Below, piece after piece: positions 9,976 through 19,090 of a stretch of DNA of 64,000 nucleotides. Both the position numbers and the translations under genes were made by a program. This DNA comes from Actinomycetota bacterium (GTDB taxonomy: Bacteria; Actinomycetota; CADDZG01; JAHWKV01), in the NCBI GenBank assembly GCA_030447305.1, contig JAUJPC010000001.1:822406-886405 (forward strand), in the 5' to 3' direction. The notes under the pieces were generated by a model. That model saw only the letters and a program-made list of their open reading frames with translations, did no database searches and was not told where the DNA came from. The first letter of the stretch is position 1. Every line of letters begins with the position of its first letter.

Positions 9976-10096
9976 ATGGTTTGCGGTTGGATCGCAGAAC
10001 ACCATGGGTGTAATTTCTTCGCGGACTAGGCATTCTGGGCCAAAAGTGTCAGTTCCTGCCCCTAAGCTGGAGTGAAGAGCCCACTCAGGGAGTGAC

Positions 10097-11323
10097 ATGG
10101 CAACAGAGCCTGAAAATGGCACCTCGATCAAGCCCTTCTACATCGAGCCCATTGGGGACAAGAACGCCGAACCAGGGAGTCCAGAGAAGAAGCGCTACGA
10201 ACGGGCCATGTTGGCGTACCACAAGATCGTCAGGGAGGCGTGCCTAGAGGTAGGGTTGGAGGAGCCGATCCGTTCAGACATGATCCACCAGGCCGGCGAG
10301 ATTCCCGAGCAGGTGTTTCGGCACGTGAGGGACGATCAAATCGTCATCGCAGACTTAACTGACGGCAACGCCAACGTGATGTACGAGCTCGGACTGCGCC
10401 ACACCCTCCCCAATAAGCTGACGATCCAGATCAGCGAGACGGACAAACGCCCGTTTAACGTGTCGGTGATCCGGACGATCTCGTTCACCCACTCCCCCGG
10501 CGGCTACATCGACGCCAAGGAGGAGGTAAGAAAGCAGCTGGAGGAAGGGCTCCTCGAGCGGTACCAACCCGTCACGGCTACTCGAGTCTGGAACGAGCCC
10601 GTCGTTGGCTTTCCCGTACCGCCTTCTGGCCCTCGGCCTGATGAGAGCCCAGACCGTCCCTCGGCGGCATTGCTTCCCGGGGACGAGGGCTATGAGGGAC
10701 TTTACTGGCTTGAGGCATGGGCAGAGACCGAGGACGCCCTACCGAACGTCGTGCAATCAATGACCGACATCGGCGCCGTCATGCGCCATTTCACCGCAAT
10801 AGCAAACCAAGGTGAGGATGACCTCGAGGAAAACGACAGGCAGAAGAAGGGAACCAAGGGGAGGTTGCTCGCGGCCATCCGGTTGGCGGAGCGCATGGAC
10901 GAGCCGCTTGACCTAATGGAGGAAGTGGCTGCCAGGTATCTGGCTGACACGACCGCCATCGAGCCTGGCATAGTCATGTTGATGGATCGGGTCGAACGTG
11001 GAGAGGTCGACCTCAATGATCCCGAGGAACGCCAGGGTATCTGCGCTGCGTTGAAGGCGATGGTCGACAACCTTCCGATCATGCAGGATTTCACGCAGAG
11101 CGCCCGTACAACGAAGGGTCAGATGATGCGTCTTCGGTCCCTGGCCAAACCGGTGGCAGTGCGCATGAACCGGTTGGGTGCCGCAATGGACCTGATCGTT
11201 AAAGCAAGTGAGAGATTCATCGCTTGGGGCGAGCGAGCAGAGTCGCTGTACTCATCTATTTGTGAAGGACAAGGCCCAGAGGACGACGAGGCCGGACCGG
11301 TTGAAGGTCCGAGCTGCCTATAG
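10097..11323 (+). CDS. Nucleoside 2-deoxyribosyltransferase-like / TIR-like N-terminal domain with long alpha-helical C-terminal domain; candidate defence effector
   Basis: KPFYIEPIGD...IVREACLEVGLEEPIRSDMIHQAGEIPEQVFRHVRDDQIVIADLTDGNANVMYELGLRHTLPNKLTIQIS is the NDT-like core; residues ~200-400 helical, charged; AGGGAG SD 4 nt before ATG. Confidence 0.75.
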   Translation: MATEPENGTSIKPFYIEPIGDKNAEPGSPEKKRYERAMLAYHKIVREACLEVGLEEPIRSDMIHQAGEIPEQVFRHVRDDQIVIADLTDGNANVMYELGLRHTLPNKLTIQISETDKRPFNVSVIRTISFTHSPGGYIDAKEEVRKQLEEGLLERYQPVTATRVWNEPVVGFPVPPSGPRPDESPDRPSAALLPGDEGYEGLYWLEAWAETEDALPNVVQSMTDIGAVMRHFTAIANQGEDDLEENDRQKKGTKGRLLAAIRLAERMDEPLDLMEEVAARYLADTTAIEPGIVMLMDRVERGEVDLNDPEERQGICAALKAMVDNLPIMQDFTQSARTTKGQMMRLRSLAKPVAVRMNRLGAAMDLIVKASERFIAWGERAESLYSSICEGQGPEDDEAGPVEGPSCL

Positions 11324-11340
11324 AGCTGGATCCAACTAGT

Positions 11341-11502
11341 TCAGCGCCACGTCTCGAATCGCTGCATGAGCTCCTCGAAGAGGCGTAGGGGATCGTGCGC
11401 GGCGTCCCAGACGATCGAGAACTCGACTCCAATCTGCATGACGTCGAAGAAAGCTGCCGCGGAACTCGGTGTGTGAACCTCTACGTGGTGTGCTGCCCGC
11501 AT
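11341..11502 (-). CDS. Small ORF, 53 aa, unknown
   Basis: MRAAHHVEVHTPSSAAAFFDVMQIGVEFSIVWDAAHDPLRLFEELMQRFETWR; convergent with 10097-11323. Confidence 0.35.
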   Translation of the reverse strand: MRAAHHVEVHTPSSAAAFFDVMQIGVEFSIVWDAAHDPLRLFEELMQRFETWR

Positions 11503-11662
11503 CTGCTATCTCCCTAGTTTCGAGGCGCCGTTCGCCCTCGTGTCCCAGTGTGGGGGATTAAGCGGAAGACCCTGACACCAATGAACATTTCGTACACTCG
11601 CCCAAGGAAGCGAGATCTCTGCCCCGGAGACTTCCAAGAGCCATTGGCGCTATCGTGGCGCC

Positions 11663-12454
11663 GTGCGTACCTATCTCGACCGAATCCTCGAATTCACCTA
11701 CGACCGGGTGGCCGGCGAGAAGCGGAAGCAGTCGTTCGGCGACCTGGACCGGGAAGCCCTGGCTCGTCCTCCGGCCCGGCCGTTCCTGGCCGCGATGCGG
11801 GGAGAGCCGATCTCCCTGATCGCCGAGTTCAAGCGCCGGTCCCCGTCCAAGGGCGAGATTCGAATGGACTTCGAGCCCGCGCAGGCCGCCGAGGCCTACG
11901 AGCAGGGCGGCGCCTCCGCCATGTCGGTGCTCACGGAACCCCGGTTCTTCGCCGGATCGTTGGAGGACCTCCAGGCCGCGCGTGACGCCTGCCGCCTGCC
12001 GGTTCTGCGCAAGGACTTCATTGTCGATCCGTACCAGATCGTGCAAGCCAGGGCCGGCGGAGCCGATGCGATTCTGCTCATCGTGGCCGCCTTGCCGGAT
12101 TTCGGGCTGTTCGCCGAGCTGGCCAACGCCGCAGAAGATTACGGCATGGCTGCCCTCATCGAGATCCACGATCCCCACGAGTTGGATGCCGCGTTCGACA
12201 TCGAACCGAGCCTCGTGGGGGTCAACCAGCGGAACCTGTCGACATTTGAGGTCGACGCCGATCTGGCGATCAAGCTTCGCAGGGAGATCCCCAACGACGT
12301 TGCCATGGTGGCGGAGAGCGGCATCTCGTCCCGCAAGCAGGTGGAGGACCTCCAGGAGGCCGGAGTCGACGCAGTCCTGGTGGGGGAGACCCTGATGCGA
12401 GCCGATGACCCCGCCGAGGCGGCGGCCGAGCTTTTGGGAGCCCAAGTACACTGA
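11663..12454 (+). CDS. trpC: Indole-3-glycerol phosphate synthase
   Basis: [70 protein letters not shown]. Confidence 0.96.
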   Translation: MRTYLDRILEFTYDRVAGEKRKQSFGDLDREALARPPARPFLAAMRGEPISLIAEFKRRSPSKGEIRMDFEPAQAAEAYEQGGASAMSVLTEPRFFAGSLEDLQAARDACRLPVLRKDFIVDPYQIVQARAGGADAILLIVAALPDFGLFAELANAAEDYGMAALIEIHDPHELDAAFDIEPSLVGVNQRNLSTFEVDADLAIKLRREIPNDVAMVAESGISSRKQVEDLQEAGVDAVLVGETLMRADDPAEAAAELLGAQVH

Positions 12455-12458
12455 CGTG

Positions 12459-13670
12459 ATGAGTGCTCGATCTGCCCCTGCAGGGGTAACTTCCGCGGAC
12501 ACCCGCGGCCGGTGGGGGGAGTACGGCGGGGTCTTCGTCCCAGAGTCCCTGATGGAGGCCCTCCGCCAGCTGGAGGCCGTCCGGGTTGAAGCCTGGACCG
12601 ATCCGGAGTTTCATGCCGAGCTCGACCGGCTGAACCGCGAGGTCATCGGGCGTCCGACGCCGCTTTACTTGGCGTCTCGCCTGACCACCAAGGTCGGGGG
12701 TGCCCGCATCTGGCTCAAGCGCGAAGACATGGCGTTCACCGGCGCGCACAAGATCAACAACACCCTGGGCCAGCTGCTGCTGACCCTTCGTATGGGCAAG
12801 ACCCGGGTGCTCGCGGAGACCGGCGCCGGTATGCACGGCGTCGCCACCGCCGCGGCCGCGGCCTACTTCGGGATCCCCTGCCTGGTCTACATGGGTGCAG
12901 AGGACACGCGCCGGCAGAGCCACAACGTCGCCCGAATGAAGATGCTCGGGGCCGAGGTGAGACCGGTCACCAACGGCTCCGAGACCCTGAAGGACGCCAT
13001 CAACGAGGCGCTGCGGGAATGGGTGAGCACCGTCGAGACTACCCACTACGTGATCGGCTCGGTGGTGGGCCCCCATCCGTATCCTCAGATGGTGGGGGAC
13101 CTTCAGAGCATCATCGGACGCGAGGCCCGGGGGCAGATGTTGGAGCTGACCGGGAAGCTGCCCGACGCCGTCGTGGCCTGTGTCGGTGGAGGGTCGAACG
13201 CGATCGGTATCTTCCGCGGATTCATCGACGATGCCGGCGTCAGGATCTACGGGGTGGAGGCTGCCGGAACCGGGGCGAAGGGTGCCCCCCACAGCGCGGC
13301 GATCGGCCTGGGCCGTCCCGGGGTTCTCCACGGTGCCCGGTCCTACCTGCTCCAGGACAACGACGGGCAGATCCTACCGGCGCACTCCGTCGCGCCCGGC
13401 CTCGATTACCCCGGGGTGGGGCCGGAGCACTCGATGCTCAAGGACAATGGAAGGGTCCAGTACCTGACGGCGACCGACGCCGACGCAGTGGCCGCCTTTC
13501 GGACCCTCGCCTCCTCAGAAGGGATCCTTCCGGCGCTGGAGTCCTCGCATGCGGTTGCCCGCGGGATGGACCTTGCCCGCAGCCTCGGCAAGGACGGCGA
13601 CGTGCTGGTGTGCCTGTCCGGCCGGGGTGACAAAGACGTCGACATCGTCGCCGGGATGCTCGGCCTTTGA
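12459..13670 (+). CDS. trpB: Tryptophan synthase beta chain
   Basis: [71 protein letters not shown]. Confidence 0.97.
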   Translation: MSARSAPAGVTSADTRGRWGEYGGVFVPESLMEALRQLEAVRVEAWTDPEFHAELDRLNREVIGRPTPLYLASRLTTKVGGARIWLKREDMAFTGAHKINNTLGQLLLTLRMGKTRVLAETGAGMHGVATAAAAAYFGIPCLVYMGAEDTRRQSHNVARMKMLGAEVRPVTNGSETLKDAINEALREWVSTVETTHYVIGSVVGPHPYPQMVGDLQSIIGREARGQMLELTGKLPDAVVACVGGGSNAIGIFRGFIDDAGVRIYGVEAAGTGAKGAPHSAAIGLGRPGVLHGARSYLLQDNDGQILPAHSVAPGLDYPGVGPEHSMLKDNGRVQYLTATDADAVAAFRTLASSEGILPALESSHAVARGMDLARSLGKDGDVLVCLSGRGDKDVDIVAGMLGL

Positions 13671-14464
13671 GCGTCGACATCCAGTTCGACCTGGGGGCCC
13701 ACCTCAAGCAGAAGGTTTCGGAGGGACGAAAGCTCGTGGTGCCCTACCTGACCTGCGGTCTGCCGAGCCCGGGCGAGTTCGTGGATCTATACGTGAAGCT
13801 GGCAGAGTCCGCCGACGCCATAGAGGTGGGTATTCCCTTCTCCGACCCGGTGATGGACGGGCCGGTCATCCAGGAGGCATCGGTGCGGGCACTCGAGGCG
13901 GGGGTAACGGTCGACGGGTGTCTGGGGTTGATAGCCGAAGCCCTGAAGCGGACCTCGACCCCTGCGGTGGTCATGACCTACTACAACCCCGTCCACTCGG
14001 CCGGCCTCGAAACCTTCGCCGAGAAGGCGGCAGCCGCCGGAGTGTCCGGCCTCATCGTCCCCGATCTGCCCTACGAGGAGTGCGCCGAGCTCGACCAGGC
14101 GCTGAAGGATAAGGGCCTGGCACTGATCCAGCTGGTGGCGCCCACGACGCCCGCCGAGCGGGCTTCCATGCTGGCGGCCGCATCACGCGGCTGGGTCTAC
14201 GTGGTGTCCCGCATGGGGGTGACCGGGTTGCAGGACTCGCTTGCATCCGCCTCTGCGGAGGTGGTGGACCGGGTAAAGCCTCACACCGACCTTCCGGTCT
14301 TGGTCGGGGTTGGCATCTCAACCGGAGAGCTGGCTGGGGAAGCCTGCCGGGTGGCCGACGGCGTGATCGTAGGAACCGCGGTGGTGAAACGGGTGCTGGA
14401 GGACGACCTGCCGGGCGTGGTGAGCCTGATTAGCTCGATGCGTGAGGCCGTGAACCCATCCTAA
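13667..14464 (+). CDS. trpA: Tryptophan synthase alpha chain
   Basis: [61 protein letters not shown]; 4-nt overlap with trpB. Confidence 0.96.
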   Translation: MSVDIQFDLGAHLKQKVSEGRKLVVPYLTCGLPSPGEFVDLYVKLAESADAIEVGIPFSDPVMDGPVIQEASVRALEAGVTVDGCLGLIAEALKRTSTPAVVMTYYNPVHSAGLETFAEKAAAAGVSGLIVPDLPYEECAELDQALKDKGLALIQLVAPTTPAERASMLAAASRGWVYVVSRMGVTGLQDSLASASAEVVDRVKPHTDLPVLVGVGISTGELAGEACRVADGVIVGTAVVKRVLEDDLPGVVSLISSMREAVNPS

Positions 14465-14546
14465 GCACTCTCAGAGGACTTCAGAGTTGGATGCGGTCGT
14501 AGTAGGACCGAAAGGGTAGCAGCGGGAACAACTACAATCGTTCTGA

Positions 14547-14629
14547 GCCGGCGTGTTGGAATGGAAGACAAGATGGTCTCAAACACCATTGGGCGCAAGC
14601 CCGTGTGGGTTCGAGTCCCACCGCCGGCA
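14547..14629 (+). tRNA. tRNA-Leu (anticodon CAA)
   Basis: Acceptor GCCGGCG/CGCCGGC; anticodon stem ATGGT-CTCAAAC-ACCAT; long variable arm GGGC-GCAA-GCCC; T arm GTGGG-TTCGAGT-CCCAC; CCA not encoded. Confidence 0.9.
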
Positions 14630-14882
14630 CCTGCACATACGTAATCTCAGCTCCGAGCACAGTCACGCACTCTCAAAAGGCTGTCTACAAGCCGCCATCG
14701 TCGGGGCCCCCAGGTTCCCTTAGTGGTCGGATAGTGGTCGGAACCTTGGCCCAATCGAATTTCCCACCTTAAGTCACACCACTTAATGCCGATAAGTACC
14801 CAGCAATAAGGATCACGCCGGCCGATGCGGACTTCAGCCGGGGCAAAGGAGTGGGTCTTTACTCTGGGAAAGGCGTTGGGCG

Positions 14883-15413
14883 TTGCTTGGGACAACAATC
14901 CACCGAGCCGGTTGGGCTCGACTGAAGCGTGAGGACGGAGCCAGCGCAGTTGAGCTGGCTTTGGTGCTCCCGGTGCTAATCCTCATTCTGGCCGGCATCA
15001 TGGACTTCGCGCTCATCTTCAACAATCTCATGGCCATGCGGCAGGGGGTCGGCGCCAGCGTTCGGCAGGCGGTTGTCGGTCAGACCGGCACGGGCACCGG
15101 GGCCTGTCCTATCACCGGCGCGGCCGGGGCTTCCACCGAAACCCGGAAGCTGATCTGCCTCACCAAGAGTCTGACGGGCCTGGATGAGGCCACCAGCCGG
15201 ATCAAAATTTCCTTTCCCGGTTCCAAGACCAAGGGAGGCTCACTCATCCTCTGTGAGCAATCTCCAATGGAGTCGACCACCAGCATTTTCGACACACTCT
15301 TGAACGGCGCCCTGAAAGCCAAGGTGGAGATGCGCATCGAGCAAGACCTCTCCGCCTTCGGCTCGGTTTCCGAAGATTCTTTGCCCGGGAGCAGCTGGAC
15401 GTGGTGCACATGA
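14883..15413 (+). CDS. TadE-family pilus assembly/pseudopilin protein
   Basis: REDGASAVELALVLPVLILILAGIMDFALIFNNLMAMRQGV. Confidence 0.85.
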   Translation: MLGTTIHRAGWARLKREDGASAVELALVLPVLILILAGIMDFALIFNNLMAMRQGVGASVRQAVVGQTGTGTGACPITGAAGASTETRKLICLTKSLTGLDEATSRIKISFPGSKTKGGSLILCEQSPMESTTSIFDTLLNGALKAKVEMRIEQDLSAFGSVSEDSLPGSSWTWCT

Positions 15414-16594
15414 GGCACCCCGGGGCTGACGAACGGGGTGCCGTGCTGCTCATCGTCGCTTTCTGCATGACGCTTCTGCTCGGCTTTGCTGCAATTGCCA
15501 TCGACATCGGGTACGCACGGCAGCTTAAGGCCCAGGCACAGAACAGCGCCGACTTCGCCGCCCTGGCAGGAGCCGGAGAGCTGGTGAGCGGCACCATTGC
15601 GGATGCCAAAGCGGTGGCTCACGACTATGCGTCCAAGAACGGCTTTGCGGTTGCCGACGTAAACGTCCCGCCCACCTCAGGAACGAAGGTCAACCAAACC
15701 GGTTGTGTTCAAGTTAAGCCTTCCGAGTCGTTCCCCACGATCTTCGGCCGCATATTTAACGTTGGGACCCTCTCGGTGGGGGCCCAGGCCACCGCCTGTG
15801 CTAGCCCCCCGCTCGGAGGTCCCTATGCCGTCTTCGCGGGCTCGACCACCTGCCCGGATGCCATCTCCTTCTCCGGGGCAAACCGGACTATCAACGGCGG
15901 CGTGCATTCGAACAACGACGTCAAGATCACGTCGTCGGGAACCGTGATAAATGGCACAACTACTTATCTGAACGGCAGTGCCCCGGCGGGCAGCATCACT
16001 TTTAATCCGTCCACCGACAATCCGACCCAATTGACAGGTCCCCTGCCATACCCCGACGACTTCAGCCTTGCGGACTATCAGCCGGGCGGTGCGAAGGCCG
16101 TCCTGGCGGGAACTAAGTACCACAACGCGGGTTCGGCCGATATCGATGAGGCGTGGCTCACCTCGAACCTGCTGTACAGCTCGTCCACCATAAGCCCAGG
16201 TCTCTACTACACCTCCGGAAATATCAATCTAAGCGGCCCAGGGCACACCGCCCTCGGTGCGACCTTTGTCACCAGCAACGGCGACGTGCATTTCAATGGG
16301 AACAACTTCACGTTCACGCCGTGGGACCCCGACGGCCTCTTGATCGCATCCTTCAAGAATCCGAACAGCTGCTCAAGCGGCCAGGCGGTCATCAAGCTCA
16401 ACGGCAACAACCACACCTGGACCGGCATCATGTTTGCCCCAAATGGCCCGCTGGACTTTTCGGGGACCAACGTCGATACGTCGTTGAACGGCCGGCTGGT
16501 TGCCAACTCAATCAAGCTCAGCGGATCGAACCAGACCCTCACCAGAAACGACTCCTATCCAGGCCGGGCCGGCGGATTTGAGTTGGTGGAGTGA
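15401..16594 (+). CDS. TadG-like pilus protein with C-terminal beta-solenoid-like region
   Basis: DERGAVLLIVAFCMTLLLGFAAIAIDIGYARQLKAQAQNSADFAALAGAGEL then Asn/Gly/Ser-rich repeats (INGGVHSNNDVKITSSGTVINGTTTYLNGS, FTFTPWDPDGLL, IKLNGNNHTWTGIMFAPNGPLDFSG). Confidence 0.8.
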   Translation: MVHMRHPGADERGAVLLIVAFCMTLLLGFAAIAIDIGYARQLKAQAQNSADFAALAGAGELVSGTIADAKAVAHDYASKNGFAVADVNVPPTSGTKVNQTGCVQVKPSESFPTIFGRIFNVGTLSVGAQATACASPPLGGPYAVFAGSTTCPDAISFSGANRTINGGVHSNNDVKITSSGTVINGTTTYLNGSAPAGSITFNPSTDNPTQLTGPLPYPDDFSLADYQPGGAKAVLAGTKYHNAGSADIDEAWLTSNLLYSSSTISPGLYYTSGNINLSGPGHTALGATFVTSNGDVHFNGNNFTFTPWDPDGLLIASFKNPNSCSSGQAVIKLNGNNHTWTGIMFAPNGPLDFSGTNVDTSLNGRLVANSIKLSGSNQTLTRNDSYPGRAGGFELVE

Positions 16595-16652
16595 TGAACC
16601 AGACCCCTTTTTCAGATCGACTTACTGAAGGTGACCGAGGAGAGACCAAATC

Positions 16653-17381
16653 ATGAAGCGTTCCAAGATTGTTGTGGTGGGTGGAGCAGTGCTTGCGGCG
16701 CTGGGAATGCTCCTGTCGTACCTGTATACCGCCGGCGCAAAGAGCGGCGCCGGCGAGTCCGTTGAAGACGGGACGGTTGCGGCTTACGTGGCAACCGCCG
16801 ACCTGACGGTGGGAACCGTGTGGGAGGACCTGGCCGGCTCCATCGTGAGAAGGCAGGTGCCTGCCTCCCTACGGCCGCCCCAGGCAATCACCAGCGAGGA
16901 CCAGGCCAAGGGTAAGACGCTTGTGAGGTCGATGTCTCAGGGCGAGATCCTCACCACGGTTCAGTTCAACGCTACCGGGGCCGAGAGCCTGAAGATCCCA
17001 GCGGGTATGAGGGCTCTCACCATCAGCCTGCCGCTTCCCCAGGGCGTTGGCGACTATATTCAGCCCGGCTCCAAGGCAGAAATTTACACCACCTTCAAGG
17101 GACTTCCCGGGGCAGCCCCCCAGGACGCCACCCTGACGCAGTTGCTGTTGAGCGACATCACCGTGCTTGCCAACCGGCGGGCCTTATCGGCCAAAGTGCA
17201 GGCCGAAGGAGCTGCCGCTGACGCTTCCGGGGAGATCCTTCTCACCCTTGCCGTCACGATCGACCAGGCCGAGAGGATCATCTTCGCCAAGGAGAACGGG
17301 GCCGTCTGGCTCACCCTGATGAATTCCGGAGAGCCTGCAGGCGCCGGGACCGGCCGCACCTACAGAACGGCACTGGCATGA
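16653..17381 (+). CDS. cpaB: Flp pilus assembly protein CpaB/RcpC (SAF domain)
   Basis: VAAYVATADLTVGTVWEDL...SQGEILTTVQF...IPAGMRALTISLPLPQGVGDYIQPGSKAEIYTT. Confidence 0.85.
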   Translation: MKRSKIVVVGGAVLAALGMLLSYLYTAGAKSGAGESVEDGTVAAYVATADLTVGTVWEDLAGSIVRRQVPASLRPPQAITSEDQAKGKTLVRSMSQGEILTTVQFNATGAESLKIPAGMRALTISLPLPQGVGDYIQPGSKAEIYTTFKGLPGAAPQDATLTQLLLSDITVLANRRALSAKVQAEGAAADASGEILLTLAVTIDQAERIIFAKENGAVWLTLMNSGEPAGAGTGRTYRTALA

Positions 17382-19090
17382 GATACCGCAGCTCCAGAGA
17401 AGCTTCCGAGCTTCCGCAGCCGGACGGGGCGGAATCCCCGACAGACCAGGGCACCGGGCTCGCGAAAGCCGAGTACCAGGTACTGCGTCGTCCGTCGGTA
17501 GAGGCCTCACCCAACGGCGTCTTCAAGTTGCATCCGCTGGCGAGCCGCGTCCAGCATTCCGTAGGCACGTCGGAGACGGGGACTGCGAAGCCGCACGAGG
17601 CCCGGGCGGGGATTCCGCCCGAAGAAAGGGCCGAGCCGACGAGGCCGGTAGTGACGCTTGTCTCTCCTTGGACGCCCGATCCCATTAAGGAGCAGGAACC
17701 ACAGGTCGACGAAGAATCCGAGGTCGAGGAAGAACCTATTTTCGAGGAGCCGCCCGTAGAAGAGGCGGTCGACGAGGAGGCCGAACCCGTCACAAGTTCT
17801 GAACGGCTTCCGAAGGTGATAGTCGTCGACCGGCTGGGCAAGTTGTCGATGGACCTGGGCACCGCGGTCGAGGGCATGGTTCCCGAGCCGGAGATCCTGA
17901 AGCTGGACCGTCCAACGGAGATCGTTGAGGTTGCCGAGGCAGAAGACCCGGACGTCATCGTCTTCGGCCTCGACGAGGTCAACGGAGCCGGGCTGAAGCG
18001 GTTGGCTCAGATCCACAGAGCCCAGCCGAAGATTGTAATTCTGCTGTCCGACAACCGTCGCAAGACCTGGTCGGCGGCGCAGATGGCCGCCAGCGGCGCC
18101 AGCGACTTTCTGCCGGTCAACCCTTCGCGGTCAAGGCTTCGGACGAAGTTGACGGCCGCCCTGCACACCGCCGAGCAGCTGCGGGTGGAGAGCGTGGTCG
18201 TGACGGAGCGGGTCGTGACGGAGCGGGTAGTGGTTCAACAAGCGGTCCCGGCGGTGCCTCAACCCAGGGCCCCGTTAGCACCTGCGACCCTCGGTCGGGT
18301 GTTCACGGTGGCGTCGGCTTCCGGCGGCAGCGGAAAAACGATGGTGGCCACCAACCTGGCCACCTATCTGGTGAAGGCCACGGGCGGCAAGGTATTGCTG
18401 ATAGATCTGGACCTTCAGTTCGGAGAGGTTGCCCCCTCGCTGCACCTTCATCCTCGACGCACCATCGAGAACCTCGTGGAGGATCCGGAGGACCTTTCCG
18501 AGACCCTGGTCGAACACGCGTCAGGCTTCAAGGCCCTGTGCGCGCCCACCGACCCGCTTGCCGGGGAGAGGATCGGCCCCAATGAGGTACTGGCCATTCT
18601 GGAGGTGGCGCAGCGAGAGTTCGATTTCATCGTTGTCGACACCCCTCCCAGCCTGAACGAGACCTGCCTGGCCGTCTTCGATCAGTCGGAGAAGCTGATC
18701 ATCATCGCCAACATGGATGTGCCGTCGCTGAAGAACATGAGGCGGTACCTGGAAACCGTAGAAAAGCTGAGCGCGGGTGCGACCGAGGGCCAGTCGGTCC
18801 TCATGGTCAACCGGGTTGAGTCGGGCATCGGCCTCGATCTCAAGGCCGTGGAGCAGCTGTTCCCTCAAGGGTTCCTGGCGGTCCTGCCCATGACCAAAGA
18901 AATCCCGTGGTCGACCAACATGGGTGTCCCGATCCTCCAGGCCAACCCAAAGGCAGAGGTTACCCGGGAGCTTGCCGACGGCTTTGCCAAGCTGACCCCA
19001 CCAACCGCAGCCGGTGCTATGCCGTGGTCACGGCACATCGAAGCCGGCAGGCGCTCCGGTCTCCTGGGTCTCAAGAAAGGTAGGAGCTAA
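17378..19090 (+). CDS. CpaE/TadZ-like protein: pseudo-receiver domain plus MinD/ParA-like ATPase
   Basis: VFTVASASGGSGKTMVATNLATYLVKATGGKVLLIDLDLQFGEV deviant Walker A; receiver-like KVIVVDRLGKL...DVIVFGLDEV upstream; acidic linker. Confidence 0.85.
   Translation: MRYRSSREASELPQPDGAESPTDQGTGLAKAEYQVLRRPSVEASPNGVFKLHPLASRVQHSVGTSETGTAKPHEARAGIPPEERAEPTRPVVTLVSPWTPDPIKEQEPQVDEESEVEEEPIFEEPPVEEAVDEEAEPVTSSERLPKVIVVDRLGKLSMDLGTAVEGMVPEPEILKLDRPTEIVEVAEAEDPDVIVFGLDEVNGAGLKRLAQIHRAQPKIVILLSDNRRKTWSAAQMAASGASDFLPVNPSRSRLRTKLTAALHTAEQLRVESVVVTERVVTERVVVQQAVPAVPQPRAPLAPATLGRVFTVASASGGSGKTMVATNLATYLVKATGGKVLLIDLDLQFGEVAPSLHLHPRRTIENLVEDPEDLSETLVEHASGFKALCAPTDPLAGERIGPNEVLAILEVAQREFDFIVVDTPPSLNETCLAVFDQSEKLIIIANMDVPSLKNMRRYLETVEKLSAGATEGQSVLMVNRVESGIGLDLKAVEQLFPQGFLAVLPMTKEIPWSTNMGVPILQANPKAEVTRELADGFAKLTPPTAAGAMPWSRHIEAGRRSGLLGLKKGRS

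Noticed and set aside
9752-10013. Small + strand ORFs between the HEPN-like and NDT-like genes
   Set aside because: Overlap a terminator hairpin and have no plausible RBS or motif; treated as intergenic.
14547-14882. Prophage or integrative element at tRNA-Leu
   Set aside because: No integrase, no repeated tRNA 3' end (att) detected by eye; next genes are a normal tad operon.
14800-14882. c-di-GMP-I (GEMM) riboswitch before tadE
   Set aside because: GGCAAA-like string present but the GGGACGCAAAGCC core is not; cannot support the class from sequence alone.
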